Shown here: positions 31,316 to 41,030 of the stretch, piece after piece
Position numbering within the stretch: position 1 is the first letter of the stretch
Layout of the letters: every line of letters begins with the position of its first letter
NCBI GenBank assembly: GCA_004557315.1
Contig: SFEH01000007.1
Span: 1-41,055, forward strand
From: Bacteroidales bacterium
GTDB taxonomy: Bacteria; Bacteroidota; Bacteroidia; Bacteroidales; UBA3663
Direction: 5' to 3'
Length of the DNA stretch: 41,055 bases
Program-made: the position numbers and the translations under genes
The notes under the pieces: generated by a model
What the model saw: the letters and a program-made list of their open reading frames with translations, nothing else
What the model was told of the DNA's origin: nothing
Database searches by the model: none

Positions 31316-32652
31316 CAGATATCGTATTTCTTTAGTTTGCTATATAGCGTCGGACGGCTTATGCCCAACTCCTTTGCCACCAAGCTTAAGTTGCCTCCAC
31401 ATCGCGCCATAGTGTTGCGGATGGTCTGCTCCTCGGCTTCTTCAAGTGTCTGGGTCGCAGCAACCGACGTTGCTTTCGATGAAGTGTCTAGCGAGAGGTC
31501 ATCAAGTCGCAATGTCCTGCCTTCCGACAGAATCACAGCCTTTTCGATGACATTCTGCAATTCGCGAATGTTTCCGCTCCAAGCATGTGATACAAGCCGC
31601 TGTTCGGCATCCGGGGCAATAGTCTCCACGCTGCGGCGATACTTGGTGGCATACCTGACTAGGAAACGATGTGCAAGCGGAATGACGTCGCCCGGACGCT
31701 CGCGCAGAGCAGGCAAATGCATCCTCACCGTATTGATGCGATAGTAGAGGTCTTCGCGAAAACGTCCTTCGCTAACCATCTTTTGCAGATCCATGTTGGT
31801 AGCGCAGATAAGACGGATGTCGATCGGTATCTGTTTTTCCGAACCTACTCTCGTCACCACCCTGTTCTGCAAGACGCGAAGCAGCTTGGCTTGCAGATGA
31901 AGAGGGATATTGCCAATCTCATCGAGGAAGAGAGTACCGCCATTGGCCTGCTCGAACTTACCCACATGGTCGGCATGTGCATCGGTGAAAGCTCCCTTGA
32001 CATGGCCAAACAGTTCGCTTTCAAACAGGGTCTCGGTGATGGCTCCTGCATCGACACATACCATAGTGCGTTGCTTCCTGCTGCTCATGGCATGTATCTC
32101 GCGTGCCAGCACATCCTTACCCGTACCGTTCTCGCCTGTGATGAGCACAGTCACATCGGTAGGTGCAATCTTCTCGACACTGCGACGAATGTCCATCATC
32201 GGCTGACTGTCACCCCAGTACATGTCGCTTGCCACTGGCTTCTCCTCCTTCTTCACGGTCTTGGGCGAAGCTTCGTAGGCCGACTTCAGCGTCGAAATGA
32301 GTTTCTCATTGTCCCACGGCTTGACGATGAAGTCGAATGCGCCTCGCTTCATGCCCTCAACTGCCAATGCAATATCGGCATAGGCAGTAAAGAGCACGAC
32401 TTGAACATCAGGGTACATCTTCTTCAGCTGGCTGGTCCAATACAGTCCCTCGTTGCCCGTGTTGATGTCGGTATTGAAGTTCATGTCCAGCAGCACCACA
32501 TCCGGACGGAAGCTCTCCATCGTGTTGACCAATGTATTGGGCGACGCAATGATCTCGACCTCTGCGAAGTATGGGGTCAGAAGCAACTTCAGAGCCTTGC
32601 GGATGCCCTGATTATCATCGACGACAAGTATCTTTCCTTTCTTCATTTGCAC
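31315..32652 (-). CDS. NtrC-family sigma-54 response regulator
   Basis: The 445-residue regulator has a receiver domain (phosphoacceptor Asp56, conserved Thr in LFTAYAD and Lys in VKPWD). The AAA+ domain carries Walker A GENGTGKD (173-180), the sigma-54 contact loop GAFTDA (220-225; canonical GAFTGA) and Walker B LFLDE. A Fis-type helix-turn-helix ends the protein (KELGISRPTLYSKLKKY). It activates sigma-54 promoters when phosphorylated. The upstream ABC efflux genes are the obvious candidate target, but I could not find a clear -24/-12 site in front of them. A weak TAATTTTG -7 box lies at 32674-32667. Confidence 0.93.
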   Translation of the reverse strand: MQMKKGKILVVDDNQGIRKALKLLLTPYFAEVEIIASPNTLVNTMESFRPDVVLLDMNFNTDINTGNEGLYWTSQLKKMYPDVQVVLFTAYADIALAVEGMKRGAFDFIVKPWDNEKLISTLKSAYEASPKTVKKEEKPVASDMYWGDSQPMMDIRRSVEKIAPTDVTVLITGENGTGKDVLAREIHAMSSRKQRTMVCVDAGAITETLFESELFGHVKGAFTDAHADHVGKFEQANGGTLFLDEIGNIPLHLQAKLLRVLQNRVVTRVGSEKQIPIDIRLICATNMDLQKMVSEGRFREDLYYRINTVRMHLPALRERPGDVIPLAHRFLVRYATKYRRSVETIAPDAEQRLVSHAWSGNIRELQNVIEKAVILSEGRTLRLDDLSLDTSSKATSVAATQTLEEAEEQTIRNTMARCGGNLSLVAKELGISRPTLYSKLKKYDI

Positions 32653-32721
32653 TTAGTTAGACGGTACAAAATTAGTTATTCTTTCGCTAATAAAAAAATT
32701 TACTCCAAAAAAAAGCTGATT

Positions 32722-35046
32722 TTATTCGTGTTTCAGCACCTCTGCAGGGTTTGTGCGCAGGCTCATGGTGTAATGATAAGCCACAACCACCACCGTGAGT
32801 GCAAGCACAGCCACAAGACTGATGATGAATGCCAATGGCGAAATGCCCGCCCTATAGGCAAACTGGCTCAAATAACGCTCGGAAACCAAATATGCGAATG
32901 GCGATGCAATGACGAAGCAGATGCCTACCATTAAAGAATAGTGTCGGAGTCCTTCGCTAATCACCTTCGTGGCTGACGCGCCAAGCACTCGCTTCACCGA
33001 AATTTCCTTGCGGCGGTATCTGACATCCATGAGGGTCTGTCCCCAGATGCCAACGAGCGAAAGGATGATGGCAAGCATCGAGAAGAGCCATATCTCCTTG
33101 CGAAGACGCTCTTCGCCGCTGTAGAGTGTTCCTGCCATCGAGCCATAGTCGATCAGTTCGTAGGTGTGCAATGGATCCATCTCGTGCAGCACGTTTCGGA
33201 CTGCATCGTTCAGGACAATACGGTCGGCATTGTCGGCAAAGCGGATATAGACATGAGGCAATGCCCACTGATAGTTGTCGCCAATGAGTAGGAACGCAAC
33301 ATAAGATTCCGACTTTCGCAGCGAAGTTATGTTGACGTTGTTGACAAAACCCTTGACATTCAGGTCATCTTCATAGTTACGTATTTCAGCGCCCTGATTG
33401 ATGAAGTTCTCGGTGAGGAGATAGTCGCCATGAGTTGGAGTGTAGTTTGCTCCATCGCGCACTTCCAGTCCGATGAGCTTCGGGAAGTCGGAAGCGCAAT
33501 AGATAAGGCTTGTCATCTGATAGCCTTGTCCGAAATCGAACGAATAAGTATTATACGAATCCATCGTGCCAATAGGCTGTGAAGCGAAGGAAACGCCCTC
33601 AACTCCAGGGATTGCACCAAAGCGTTCCTTGAGCCAATCCTTATGCTCGACTGAGTTCTTCTCTCCGACATTGATCACCATGAGATTGTTCTTGTCAAAT
33701 CCGCATGGATAGTTCTTCATGAACTGGCTCTGGCGTTCGATAGAGAGCACATAGATGAGCAGGACAAACGATACGATGAGCTGGATATAAACGAGCGTGG
33801 TGCGCATCATTCGTCCCGACTTCGAGAGTCCGAAGCTGCCTTTCAAGGCGAGTGCCGGCTGAATTGAGGTGCTGTAGATGCCTGGGAGAATACCTGCCAC
33901 TATGCCTGTCAGCACAGTCGCAAGGATGGCGATGACGAGCAATACTGGCTGACTGCCAATCTGGAAAGTATCAGGAGTTAGTCCGTTCATGCTCAATGCA
34001 CTGCACACAGGATTGAACAATATCACCGCAAAGACAAACGACAATATGCTCCAAACCAACGACTCGCCAATGACCTCACATCTCAACGCCAACTTCGATG
34101 CTCCGAACACCATGCGCGTATTGACGCTGCGCATTCGCATCGGAGTGAGCGCGATGTAGAAATTGGTGAAGTTGATCATGCCTGTCAGCAATATCAGGAT
34201 GGCAATGGCAATGAGGAGAAGAAGCTGCGAATAGCTGCCGCTCTTATAGATGTTACCTTCGTTGAGGAAATAGATGTCGGTGAACTTCGTCAGCTGGATT
34301 GGTGTCAGCCAGTTGTCGAATCGACTGAAGTCGTAGGTTGTGTTGAAATTATCCTCCACAGCCTTGCGATTGGCAGGATCGTCGAGCAGTACATAACAGA
34401 TGAAGTTGGCTCCTCCATACTGACCTTCCTGCATGTGCAATGCCGAAATGAAGATAGCATTGTCAAACTGTGTGTTGCTTGGGAAGTCGCGATAGACACC
34501 CGTCACCGTTGCATTGCCGTTGGTTTCCTCCAGTCCAATATCCGACTCTGCATGAATCATCTGTCCCAATGCGCTCTTGCCTGGATAGAGAACATTGGCA
34601 AGCGATTGAGGTATGATGACTGTTCTTGGCTGATTGAGAGCGTCGATGTCGCCTTCTACCATCTCAATGCCAAACACCTTAATGAACCCTGGGGTGACAT
34701 ACTGCGCCTTCTTGGTGAAGCCTTCAGGATTGTCGCCTATGGTCGTGAAACGGCCGTCTTCATAAAATGGGAAGTACGAACAGCCTGCAACGATATGAGG
34801 CGACGAGGCAATGATATCATCGGAAAAGCCTCGTGGCAGGATGTTGCGGAACATCGTGTCATCATCGATCTTGTCGGCACGATACACCCTGTTGGCTGTA
34901 GGGTGACAGGTGTCGAACGTCAGTTCATACTCAACCTGATGACTGATGACCTGGAATGCCGTGAAGGCACAGGTCAGTCCGATGAAGTTAAGCACCAGCG
35001 ACAGTGGGTACTGCCGCACAAGGTGCTTGATATTCTTGAGTATCAT
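32722..35046 (-). CDS. MacB/FtsX-type ABC transporter permease (second)
   Basis: A 774-residue protein with the double FtsX layout. TM1 near residues 17-37 is followed by a MacB-like periplasmic core domain and three membrane segments near 280-390. A further TM near 425-445, a second periplasmic domain and three final TMs near 670-765 complete it. The N-terminus (NIKHLVRQYPLSLVLNFIG) is typical for Bacteroidota. This family uses mechanotransmission, not classical substrate passage. It starts 26 bp after the first permease gene and probably pairs with it as a heterodimer powered by the ATPase at 37570-38250. The cargo is unknown. Confidence 0.9.
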   Translation of the reverse strand: MILKNIKHLVRQYPLSLVLNFIGLTCAFTAFQVISHQVEYELTFDTCHPTANRVYRADKIDDDTMFRNILPRGFSDDIIASSPHIVAGCSYFPFYEDGRFTTIGDNPEGFTKKAQYVTPGFIKVFGIEMVEGDIDALNQPRTVIIPQSLANVLYPGKSALGQMIHAESDIGLEETNGNATVTGVYRDFPSNTQFDNAIFISALHMQEGQYGGANFICYVLLDDPANRKAVEDNFNTTYDFSRFDNWLTPIQLTKFTDIYFLNEGNIYKSGSYSQLLLLIAIAILILLTGMINFTNFYIALTPMRMRSVNTRMVFGASKLALRCEVIGESLVWSILSFVFAVILFNPVCSALSMNGLTPDTFQIGSQPVLLVIAILATVLTGIVAGILPGIYSTSIQPALALKGSFGLSKSGRMMRTTLVYIQLIVSFVLLIYVLSIERQSQFMKNYPCGFDKNNLMVINVGEKNSVEHKDWLKERFGAIPGVEGVSFASQPIGTMDSYNTYSFDFGQGYQMTSLIYCASDFPKLIGLEVRDGANYTPTHGDYLLTENFINQGAEIRNYEDDLNVKGFVNNVNITSLRKSESYVAFLLIGDNYQWALPHVYIRFADNADRIVLNDAVRNVLHEMDPLHTYELIDYGSMAGTLYSGEERLRKEIWLFSMLAIILSLVGIWGQTLMDVRYRRKEISVKRVLGASATKVISEGLRHYSLMVGICFVIASPFAYLVSERYLSQFAYRAGISPLAFIISLVAVLALTVVVVAYHYTMSLRTNPAEVLKHE

Positions 35047-35072
35047 AATTTTGTTGCTTATTTCTAATATTG

Positions 35073-37439
35073 TTATTCCGTTTTCAGGCTATCCTTAGGA
35101 TTGGCATTGACAATGCGCAATGTGAGCACCATCTCAATCAGATAGATTGCCATGAGCACAAGGACTCCAGTTGCGGCAAACATCCACCAGTCGAGCGGCA
35201 AGCGGTATTCGAACATCTGAAGCCACTCGCGTGAGGCAAAGAGAGCAAGGAGCTCGCCGACCACAATGGCAGGTATAGCCAGTTTCGAGAAGTCGCCAAT
35301 GACAAGTCTGACGATACTCATCATCGAGGCTCCACACACTCTTCTGATGGCTATCTCTTTACGCCGGCGCTTCAGTTCGTCAGAAACATAACCTATCAAA
35401 CCGATAAGTGCTATTATGGCTGTTATGGCTGCTATTATGAGCATGAGATTGCGGAAATATATCTCACCTCTCATCTTGTGGTTGAACTGATCCAAGTAGA
35501 TGTTGAACTGATACTTGTCAATCGACTGATATCCCTGATATTTGGCTTTAACCATCTGCTGGCTTTCCTGACTCATGTCGTTGAGACGAAGCAAGGTGCG
35601 GAAACCTCCGTACATAATGTCTTCATCAGCCACATATTCGTGCATATTTATATATACAATAGGCTGGAAACGACCACGTTCGGTAGTGCGCACATCATTC
35701 ACAACACCTATTATCCTGTACCGACGTACGATTTTGCCATCGTTGTCGCCATTGCATATCGTTTTGCCCAGTGGATTGTCGGTCATGCCTGCCATCTCAA
35801 GGAACCGACGGTTGACCACCACGTCGTCGAACGAAGAGTCATAATCGAAGAGCTGTCCTTCGAGCAGCTCAATCTGCATCACATCGAAGTAAGACGGAGT
35901 GACACCTTCCTTTACAAATGGGAAGATGTTCTCGCCCGACTTCTCATCGATATACGGATTGTTAGGCATATATCCGAAACAAGGCAACGACCAGGCTGTA
36001 CCCGCACGATCGACACAAGGCAACGACTCAAAGTCGCGTTCAGCATTGACCAATGCGTCTCCGCCCCTGACAAACAAACTTATTGATACCAGGTTCTTTG
36101 GATTATAGCCAAGCTGTCCTTCCTGAAGCATGTTGATCTGACGCACAGCCACCAGGAGGAAGGCAAAGGCAAAGCTGACGCACGTCACCTCGAAAACGAG
36201 AAGACCCTGTTTCCAGCCTTTGCGCCTGTTGGTGATTCCTCTGAATGCCACTGCAGTCGGAACAGAGGCAAAGAGTGCTGCAGGTATCGAACCTGCTCCA
36301 AGGAAGAAGACGATGACCACAAGCACGGTGACCCAGATATTCCTCAGGCAGAATAGGTCGGCAACGGGATTGTCGATGGTGGTGGCAAGTGTATCTCGAA
36401 GCAGATAGATGACCAGGGCGGCTGTGGCTCCCGCTACGATCAGGATGAACAATGTCTCCCACATGAACTGTGCCCAGATGTCCTTCTTGTCGGCTGCCGT
36501 GCATCGCATCACAGCAATAGTGCGACTGCGGTTGACAAGCGAAGAGATCGACAGCAATGCATAGTTGAGTGCGCACAATGTCAGGACAAGCAAGGTTAAG
36601 ATGGTGATGAAATCCATGTACAAAGCACGCTGGGCAACCATGATCTCGGCACGCTTGATAGGCACCATCATGAACTTCATGTTGTATTTGTCGGCCATCT
36701 CCTGAAGACCGTATTTCTCAAGCATACCCCCGTTCATCCATTCTGCCACAGTATCGGCTGAAGCACCCTTGCTCAACTTTATATAGGTCAGATAGGTGTT
36801 GCTTCCCTCCCAGCACGTCTCGATGTCATAGGTTTTATAATTCATCTTCTCCGATACCAAAGCATCGAAATGACCGAGAGAAGTGTTGTAAGGAATGTCG
36901 CGGAAGATGCCTCCGACGGTTTTCGGATAGTTGAGATTGTCGTAGAGCACCTTGCCTATCGGGTCCTCGTCACCAAAGATACGCTTGGCAGCCTCCTCCG
37001 AGAGAAAGATATTGTTGAAGTCAAGCAGCTGGCTTGCATCGCCCGATATGAGTCCGAAGTCAAGCACACTAAAGAAGAGCGAGTCAACCGCATACGAAGT
37101 GAGCTGATGCTCTTTCTTGTTCTCATCGGTCCAGGCAAATGTCATCGAACCAAAGATGCGTGTTCCGCTTTCGACCTCCGGACAATCGCGCATCAACGAA
37201 TGCGCCAAAGGCGCGTGGGTCAATTCTTCGACTCCTCCACCCTCTCGTTCCACATTCACGAATATCTTATAGAGTCGGTCATTGTCGGGAAGGAAATTGT
37301 CGTAGTTATAGCGGAAGTTGACATACGACAAAAGGAAAACACCCAACATAAGGCCAAGTGCCAATGATAGGATCCGGGTGAAGATTCTCCCCTTGTTGCG
37401 AATCAGACTGCTAAAGGCTATTTTTGCGTTAATTGACAT
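35073..37439 (-). CDS. MacB/FtsX-type ABC transporter permease (first)
   Basis: The 788-residue permease has the same double MacB_PCD plus FtsX arrangement: first TM near 22-40, membrane clusters near 280-400 and 675-780, and large periplasmic domains between. The last FtsX block contains ELKRRRKEIAIRRVCGAS, a family hallmark that contacts the ATPase. It is similar in layout to the 774-aa neighbour and the two likely arose by duplication. A 130-bp gap separates it from the ATPase gene, and one minus-strand frame there reads FACLAGVCPNEATKVMEMDK to a stop without a start, a possible decayed peptide. Confidence 0.9.
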   Translation of the reverse strand: MSINAKIAFSSLIRNKGRIFTRILSLALGLMLGVFLLSYVNFRYNYDNFLPDNDRLYKIFVNVEREGGGVEELTHAPLAHSLMRDCPEVESGTRIFGSMTFAWTDENKKEHQLTSYAVDSLFFSVLDFGLISGDASQLLDFNNIFLSEEAAKRIFGDEDPIGKVLYDNLNYPKTVGGIFRDIPYNTSLGHFDALVSEKMNYKTYDIETCWEGSNTYLTYIKLSKGASADTVAEWMNGGMLEKYGLQEMADKYNMKFMMVPIKRAEIMVAQRALYMDFITILTLLVLTLCALNYALLSISSLVNRSRTIAVMRCTAADKKDIWAQFMWETLFILIVAGATAALVIYLLRDTLATTIDNPVADLFCLRNIWVTVLVVIVFFLGAGSIPAALFASVPTAVAFRGITNRRKGWKQGLLVFEVTCVSFAFAFLLVAVRQINMLQEGQLGYNPKNLVSISLFVRGGDALVNAERDFESLPCVDRAGTAWSLPCFGYMPNNPYIDEKSGENIFPFVKEGVTPSYFDVMQIELLEGQLFDYDSSFDDVVVNRRFLEMAGMTDNPLGKTICNGDNDGKIVRRYRIIGVVNDVRTTERGRFQPIVYINMHEYVADEDIMYGGFRTLLRLNDMSQESQQMVKAKYQGYQSIDKYQFNIYLDQFNHKMRGEIYFRNLMLIIAAITAIIALIGLIGYVSDELKRRRKEIAIRRVCGASMMSIVRLVIGDFSKLAIPAIVVGELLALFASREWLQMFEYRLPLDWWMFAATGVLVLMAIYLIEMVLTLRIVNANPKDSLKTE

Positions 37440-37569
37440 ATTGATAAAGTTGAAAATATAGACTTTATTTATCCATTTCCATTACTTTCGTTGCCTCGTT
37501 TGGACACACTCCAGCCAGACAAGCAAAAGTTTTCTCCTATTCCAAATGTAGTATATAAATATTCTATTA

Positions 37570-38250
37570 TTATAGTTCGTTCTTGACATCCGAGACTATC
37601 TTGCCGTCGAAGAGGTCGATGGTGCGCTGTGCCATCGATGCATCACGCTGTGAGTGGGTCACCATGACTATGGTTGCGCCTTCCTTGTTGAGTTCCTGGA
37701 GCAGCTGCATCACTTCCTTTCCGTTCTTTGAGTCGAGGTTACCCGTTGGCTCATCGGCAAGCAGTAGCTTAGGGTTTGCCACACATGCACGGGCAATGGC
37801 TACACGCTGCTGCTGTCCACCTGAAAGCTGCTGTGGGAAGTGCTTGGCACGATGACTGATGTTCATGCGCTTCAGCATCTCGGTCACTCTCTCCTTACGC
37901 TCGGCAGCAGGGATGTCCATGTAACGAAGCGGCAGCTCGATGTTGTCATACACGCTGAGCTCGTCGATGAGGTTGAAGCTCTGGAAGATGAAGCCTATGT
38001 TGCCCTTGCGGAACTTTGTGCGATCCTTTTCCTTGAGCTTTGCCACTTCTTCATTGCCAAACATATAAGAGCCTCCTGTCGGATTGTCCAACAGTCCGAG
38101 GATGTTGAGGAGTGTTGACTTGCCACATCCCGAAGGACCCATGATAGCTACAAACTCACCGTCCTTGATTTCGAATGAAACACCATTGAGAGCTGTAGTC
38201 TCGATTTCTTCTGTTCTGAAGATCTTGCTGAGGTTTGATACTTTAATCAT
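37570..38250 (-). CDS. ABC transporter ATPase (MacB/LolD type)
   Basis: The 226-residue ATPase has Walker A GPSGCGKST (38-46), Q-loop, signature LSGGQQQR (about 141-148), Walker B LLLADEP and an H-loop VTHS. The sequence and size fit the MacB/LolD/FtsE class that drives FtsX-type permeases. It lies between the adaptor gene (41-bp gap) and the first permease gene, so it is the energy unit of this tripartite-type system. No independent promoter was recognised. Confidence 0.95.
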   Translation of the reverse strand: MIKVSNLSKIFRTEEIETTALNGVSFEIKDGEFVAIMGPSGCGKSTLLNILGLLDNPTGGSYMFGNEEVAKLKEKDRTKFRKGNIGFIFQSFNLIDELSVYDNIELPLRYMDIPAAERKERVTEMLKRMNISHRAKHFPQQLSGGQQQRVAIARACVANPKLLLADEPTGNLDSKNGKEVMQLLQELNKEGATIVMVTHSQRDASMAQRTIDLFDGKIVSDVKNEL

Positions 38251-38291
38251 AATCGTATATTTTTAATCGTTAGTTATTTTCTATTAGATAA

Positions 38292-39551
38292 TTAGTTAAG
38301 AATAAGCACTTCATTGTCGCCAAAGTTGTCATAACCCGAGGTGATGACCTTCTCGCCTGGAGCGAGTCCTTCGAGCACCTCATAGTATTTCGGGTTCTGA
38401 CGACCTATGCGGATCTCGCGTCTCACTGCCTTTGTGCCATCATCGTTGAGCACATAAATCCACCTGCCACCAGTCTTCTGGAAGAATGAGCCACGAGGGA
38501 TGAGGATTGCTGCCTCAGGCGAACCTAACTGGAGGTTGAGGTAATAGGTCTGTCCGCTGCGGATATTCTCCGGCACATCGCCCTCGAACTTGAAGTCAGC
38601 CTTGAACTTTCCTTCGCGCACCTCTGGATAGACCTTGCGGAGCGATGCACTGAAGGTTGCATCCTGTCGCTCGAAGGTTGCGTCAAGCCCTGGGATGACA
38701 CGGTCGATATAGTGTTCATCGATCTGTGCTTCAATCTTATACGAACTCATGTCGCTGATCTGACCTATCTTGGTTCCTGCTCCGATGCTTTCGCCGAGCA
38801 CAGCATCGAGGATTCCAAGCTGTCCATCGATAGGAGCCTTGATGGTGAGGTTGTCCTTGCGCTTGCGTATCATCTTCATGTTGAGCTGCATGTTCTCAAG
38901 GCTCTCGCGCATACGTTCCACCTGAATCGAACGGTAGAGGCTGTCCTGAATCTCCTTCTCCGAGATGAGCTGGAACTTATCCATCGCTAGCTCGTAGTCC
39001 TCCTTGGCTTTCAGATAGTCTTCCTTGGCAATGAGTTTCTCTTCGTAGAGCGACTTCTGCTGCTCGTAGGTGCGCTTCAGGCGCTTCACGTTGAGCTGGT
39101 ATTCCACTCTCGACTGACGCACGTTAAGTCGGTCCTGCTCCATCTGTATCTGTGTGTTGCGCAAGATGTTCTCCTTCTCAGCGAGCTCTGCCTCAGAGTT
39201 CAGGATCTGGAGGTCAAGGTTGTCGTTCGAGAGGCGAAGTATCTCGTCGCCTTTCTTCACCTGCGAACCTTCTTCGATCAGTATCTCTTCGACAATGCCT
39301 CCTTCCACTGGACTTATCTGTATTGTCACCAAAGGCTGAACCGTGCCGCTCAGACGTATATAGTCGTTAAACTCGCCCGATGTGACATTGCCCACAGTCA
39401 CCGTATCGCCATTGATGCGAAGTGTGCTGTGACTTGGCGTCAGCATCACCCATGCAATCAGTATCACCACTGCTCCACCTATCCACCAAGGCAAAGCCTT
39501 CTTTGTAAACCAAGCTCTCCAACCTGTTTTCTTTTCAATTATCTTGTCCAT
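38292..39551 (-). CDS. Periplasmic adaptor (HlyD/MacA-like membrane-fusion protein)
   Basis: A 419-residue adaptor with a basic N-terminus and a single membrane anchor (about 20-38). A split lipoyl/barrel-sandwich domain (VEGGIVEEILIEEGSQVKKG and TIKAPIDGQLG) flanks a long coiled-coil hairpin (about 115-235). Beta-barrel and membrane-proximal domains follow. It would link the MacB-type permeases to an outer-membrane channel. No TolC-like gene is in the window, although one usually accompanies such systems. The IS4 element's left end lies about 28 bp upstream of this start codon and may have separated the operon from its promoter and from upstream partners. Confidence 0.93.
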   Translation of the reverse strand: MDKIIEKKTGWRAWFTKKALPWWIGGAVVILIAWVMLTPSHSTLRINGDTVTVGNVTSGEFNDYIRLSGTVQPLVTIQISPVEGGIVEEILIEEGSQVKKGDEILRLSNDNLDLQILNSEAELAEKENILRNTQIQMEQDRLNVRQSRVEYQLNVKRLKRTYEQQKSLYEEKLIAKEDYLKAKEDYELAMDKFQLISEKEIQDSLYRSIQVERMRESLENMQLNMKMIRKRKDNLTIKAPIDGQLGILDAVLGESIGAGTKIGQISDMSSYKIEAQIDEHYIDRVIPGLDATFERQDATFSASLRKVYPEVREGKFKADFKFEGDVPENIRSGQTYYLNLQLGSPEAAILIPRGSFFQKTGGRWIYVLNDDGTKAVRREIRIGRQNPKYYEVLEGLAPGEKVITSGYDNFGDNEVLILN

Positions 39552-39631
39552 AACGAAATTATTTTCAGATATTATGTTTCAATATTTAGTTAAATTTTAT
39601 TCAAATGTTTCATATTCAAGTATATAAGTCC

Positions 39632-39674
39632 CATCACACTGGTAAATTCACAAGGAGTGTGACCAGTTGCGGAC
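39632..39674. repeat. Hairpin near the IS left end
   Basis: CACACT (39635-39640) pairs with AGTGTG (39656-39661), with outer complementarity GTCC/GGAC. It lies between the putative left end and the transposase promoter. Such structures often limit read-through into a transposase gene; that role is inferred. Confidence 0.4.
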
Positions 39675-39713
39675 CAAATAATGTTAAACAGCTGAAAATA
39701 AAAGTCTTAAAAT

Positions 39714-39745
39714 TTGGTCAAGTCGCTGGAAATTAGTAACTTAGT
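39714..39745 (+). promoter_or_regulatory. Candidate transposase promoter
   Basis: TTTG at 39713-39716, 20 bp, TAACTTAG at 39737-39744, one mismatch from TAnnTTTG. It lies about 30 bp before the transposase ATG. Confidence 0.45.
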
Positions 39746-39773
39746 AGCTGCTAAGAAACCAAAAATACTAATT

Positions 39774-41030
39774 ATGAAACAGCCACTTGACCAGCTCACC
39801 AAGACCATCTGCGATGCCCTTAATGGCGTTGCAAAGGTACGAAAAAATTTTGAAACATTCTTCATTGAAGCCATGATTCTTTTCATTTCCGTAAAAGGAC
39901 GCATCAATTTCATGCAAATGTCGCGCTATGGAGACTCGTGCGAGAGCCGTTTTAGACAAAACTTCCAGAAGGATTTTGACTGGGTAGGTTATAATGCAGA
40001 GTTCACCAAGCATACGGATGGTCATCGCATTGCGATAGCTCTCGACCCCAGTTATATTGACAAATCCGGGAAATGCACACCTGGTGTCGGATTGTACTGG
40101 TCCGGATGCGCCAATGCCTCCAAGTGGGGCATGGAGATTACAGCAGTTGCTTTGGTTGATATTGACACGAAAGAAGCCATTCACCTGAAGGCTGTACAGA
40201 CTGTTGATACCGTGAAGCGAGGTCGTCCCCCAAAATATCTTGCAGACATGAAAGAGCCTAACTCACTTACGGCACATTACCTCCGAATCATAGCAGGAGA
40301 GAAGGACTCGCTTCTGAAGATATGTAATCTCATTGTCGCAGATGCATTCTTCTCAAAGGAGACGTTTGTCAAAGGACTTGATGTGTTGGGTTTCAACCTT
40401 ATAAGCCGTTTCCGTAGTGACGCAAGGTTGCGCTATCTGTATGATGGGCCAAAGACAGGAAAGAAAGGCAGGCCTAAGAAGTTCGGTGACTATGTCAACG
40501 TCAAGGAACTCGACCGTAACGTATTCACGGAGGATATAATCGCCGACGACGAGGGCAAGGAAGCTGTTCTCTATTCAGCCATTGTGTGGTCTGTAAGTCT
40601 CAAGCGTAATGTGAAAGTCGTAATTGTTGACTGCTTGGAATCAAACAAGAAGACTCAAACGAGGAAGATATTCTTTTCTACTGATACCACAATGTCAGCG
40701 CAAGACATCATGGAGACGTACAAAACAAGATTTCAGATTGAGTTCTTGCTGCGTGACGCAAAGCAGTTTACTGGTCTCACAAACTGTCAGAGCAGAAAGA
40801 AGGAGTCATTGGAGTTTCACTTCAACATGTCACTCACGGCAATCAATGTCGCAAGGGCATTTGCCAGGGACAACAACCTTGACCTTTCTGTCTCTGGAGT
40901 GAAGACGTTGATACACAATGCGGTACTAATCCAAAGATTTTTACGCAAGTGTGGCAGCAGACCAAACAAACTATTAAATACCAATGATTTCAAAGATCTC
41001 TTATATTATGGTGTCGCTAATGCGGCATAG
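39774..41030 (+). CDS. IS4-family DDE transposase
   Basis: The 418-residue transposase (ATG at 39774; an in-frame TTG at 39714 lies in the likely promoter) has the first catalytic aspartate in IALDPSYIDKSGK and the second in LIVADAFFSKETF. The diagnostic IS4 motif Y-(2)-R-(3)-E-(6)-K occurs as YKTRFQIEFLLRDAK, carrying the catalytic glutamate. The frame is intact with no stops, so it is probably active. The product inserts and excises the element by a DDE mechanism. It is divergent from the efflux operon. Confidence 0.93.
   Translation: MKQPLDQLTKTICDALNGVAKVRKNFETFFIEAMILFISVKGRINFMQMSRYGDSCESRFRQNFQKDFDWVGYNAEFTKHTDGHRIAIALDPSYIDKSGKCTPGVGLYWSGCANASKWGMEITAVALVDIDTKEAIHLKAVQTVDTVKRGRPPKYLADMKEPNSLTAHYLRIIAGEKDSLLKICNLIVADAFFSKETFVKGLDVLGFNLISRFRSDARLRYLYDGPKTGKKGRPKKFGDYVNVKELDRNVFTEDIIADDEGKEAVLYSAIVWSVSLKRNVKVVIVDCLESNKKTQTRKIFFSTDTTMSAQDIMETYKTRFQIEFLLRDAKQFTGLTNCQSRKKESLEFHFNMSLTAINVARAFARDNNLDLSVSGVKTLIHNAVLIQRFLRKCGSRPNKLLNTNDFKDLLYYGVANAA

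Noticed and set aside
31669..32934. 421-codon plus-strand frame opposite the sigma-54 regulator
   Set aside because: It covers the regulator antisense and has no recognisable motif. Its Cys/His-rich composition is that of a shadow frame.
37440..37569. Small gene between the first permease and the ATPase
   Set aside because: One frame reads about 23 codons ending in a stop but has no start codon. It may be a decayed peptide, but there is not enough to call it a gene.
39552..39720. Sigma-54 (-24/-12) promoter upstream of the efflux adaptor
   Set aside because: No GG-N10-GC element was found. The nearest approach, in the IS hairpin, has TG in place of GC.
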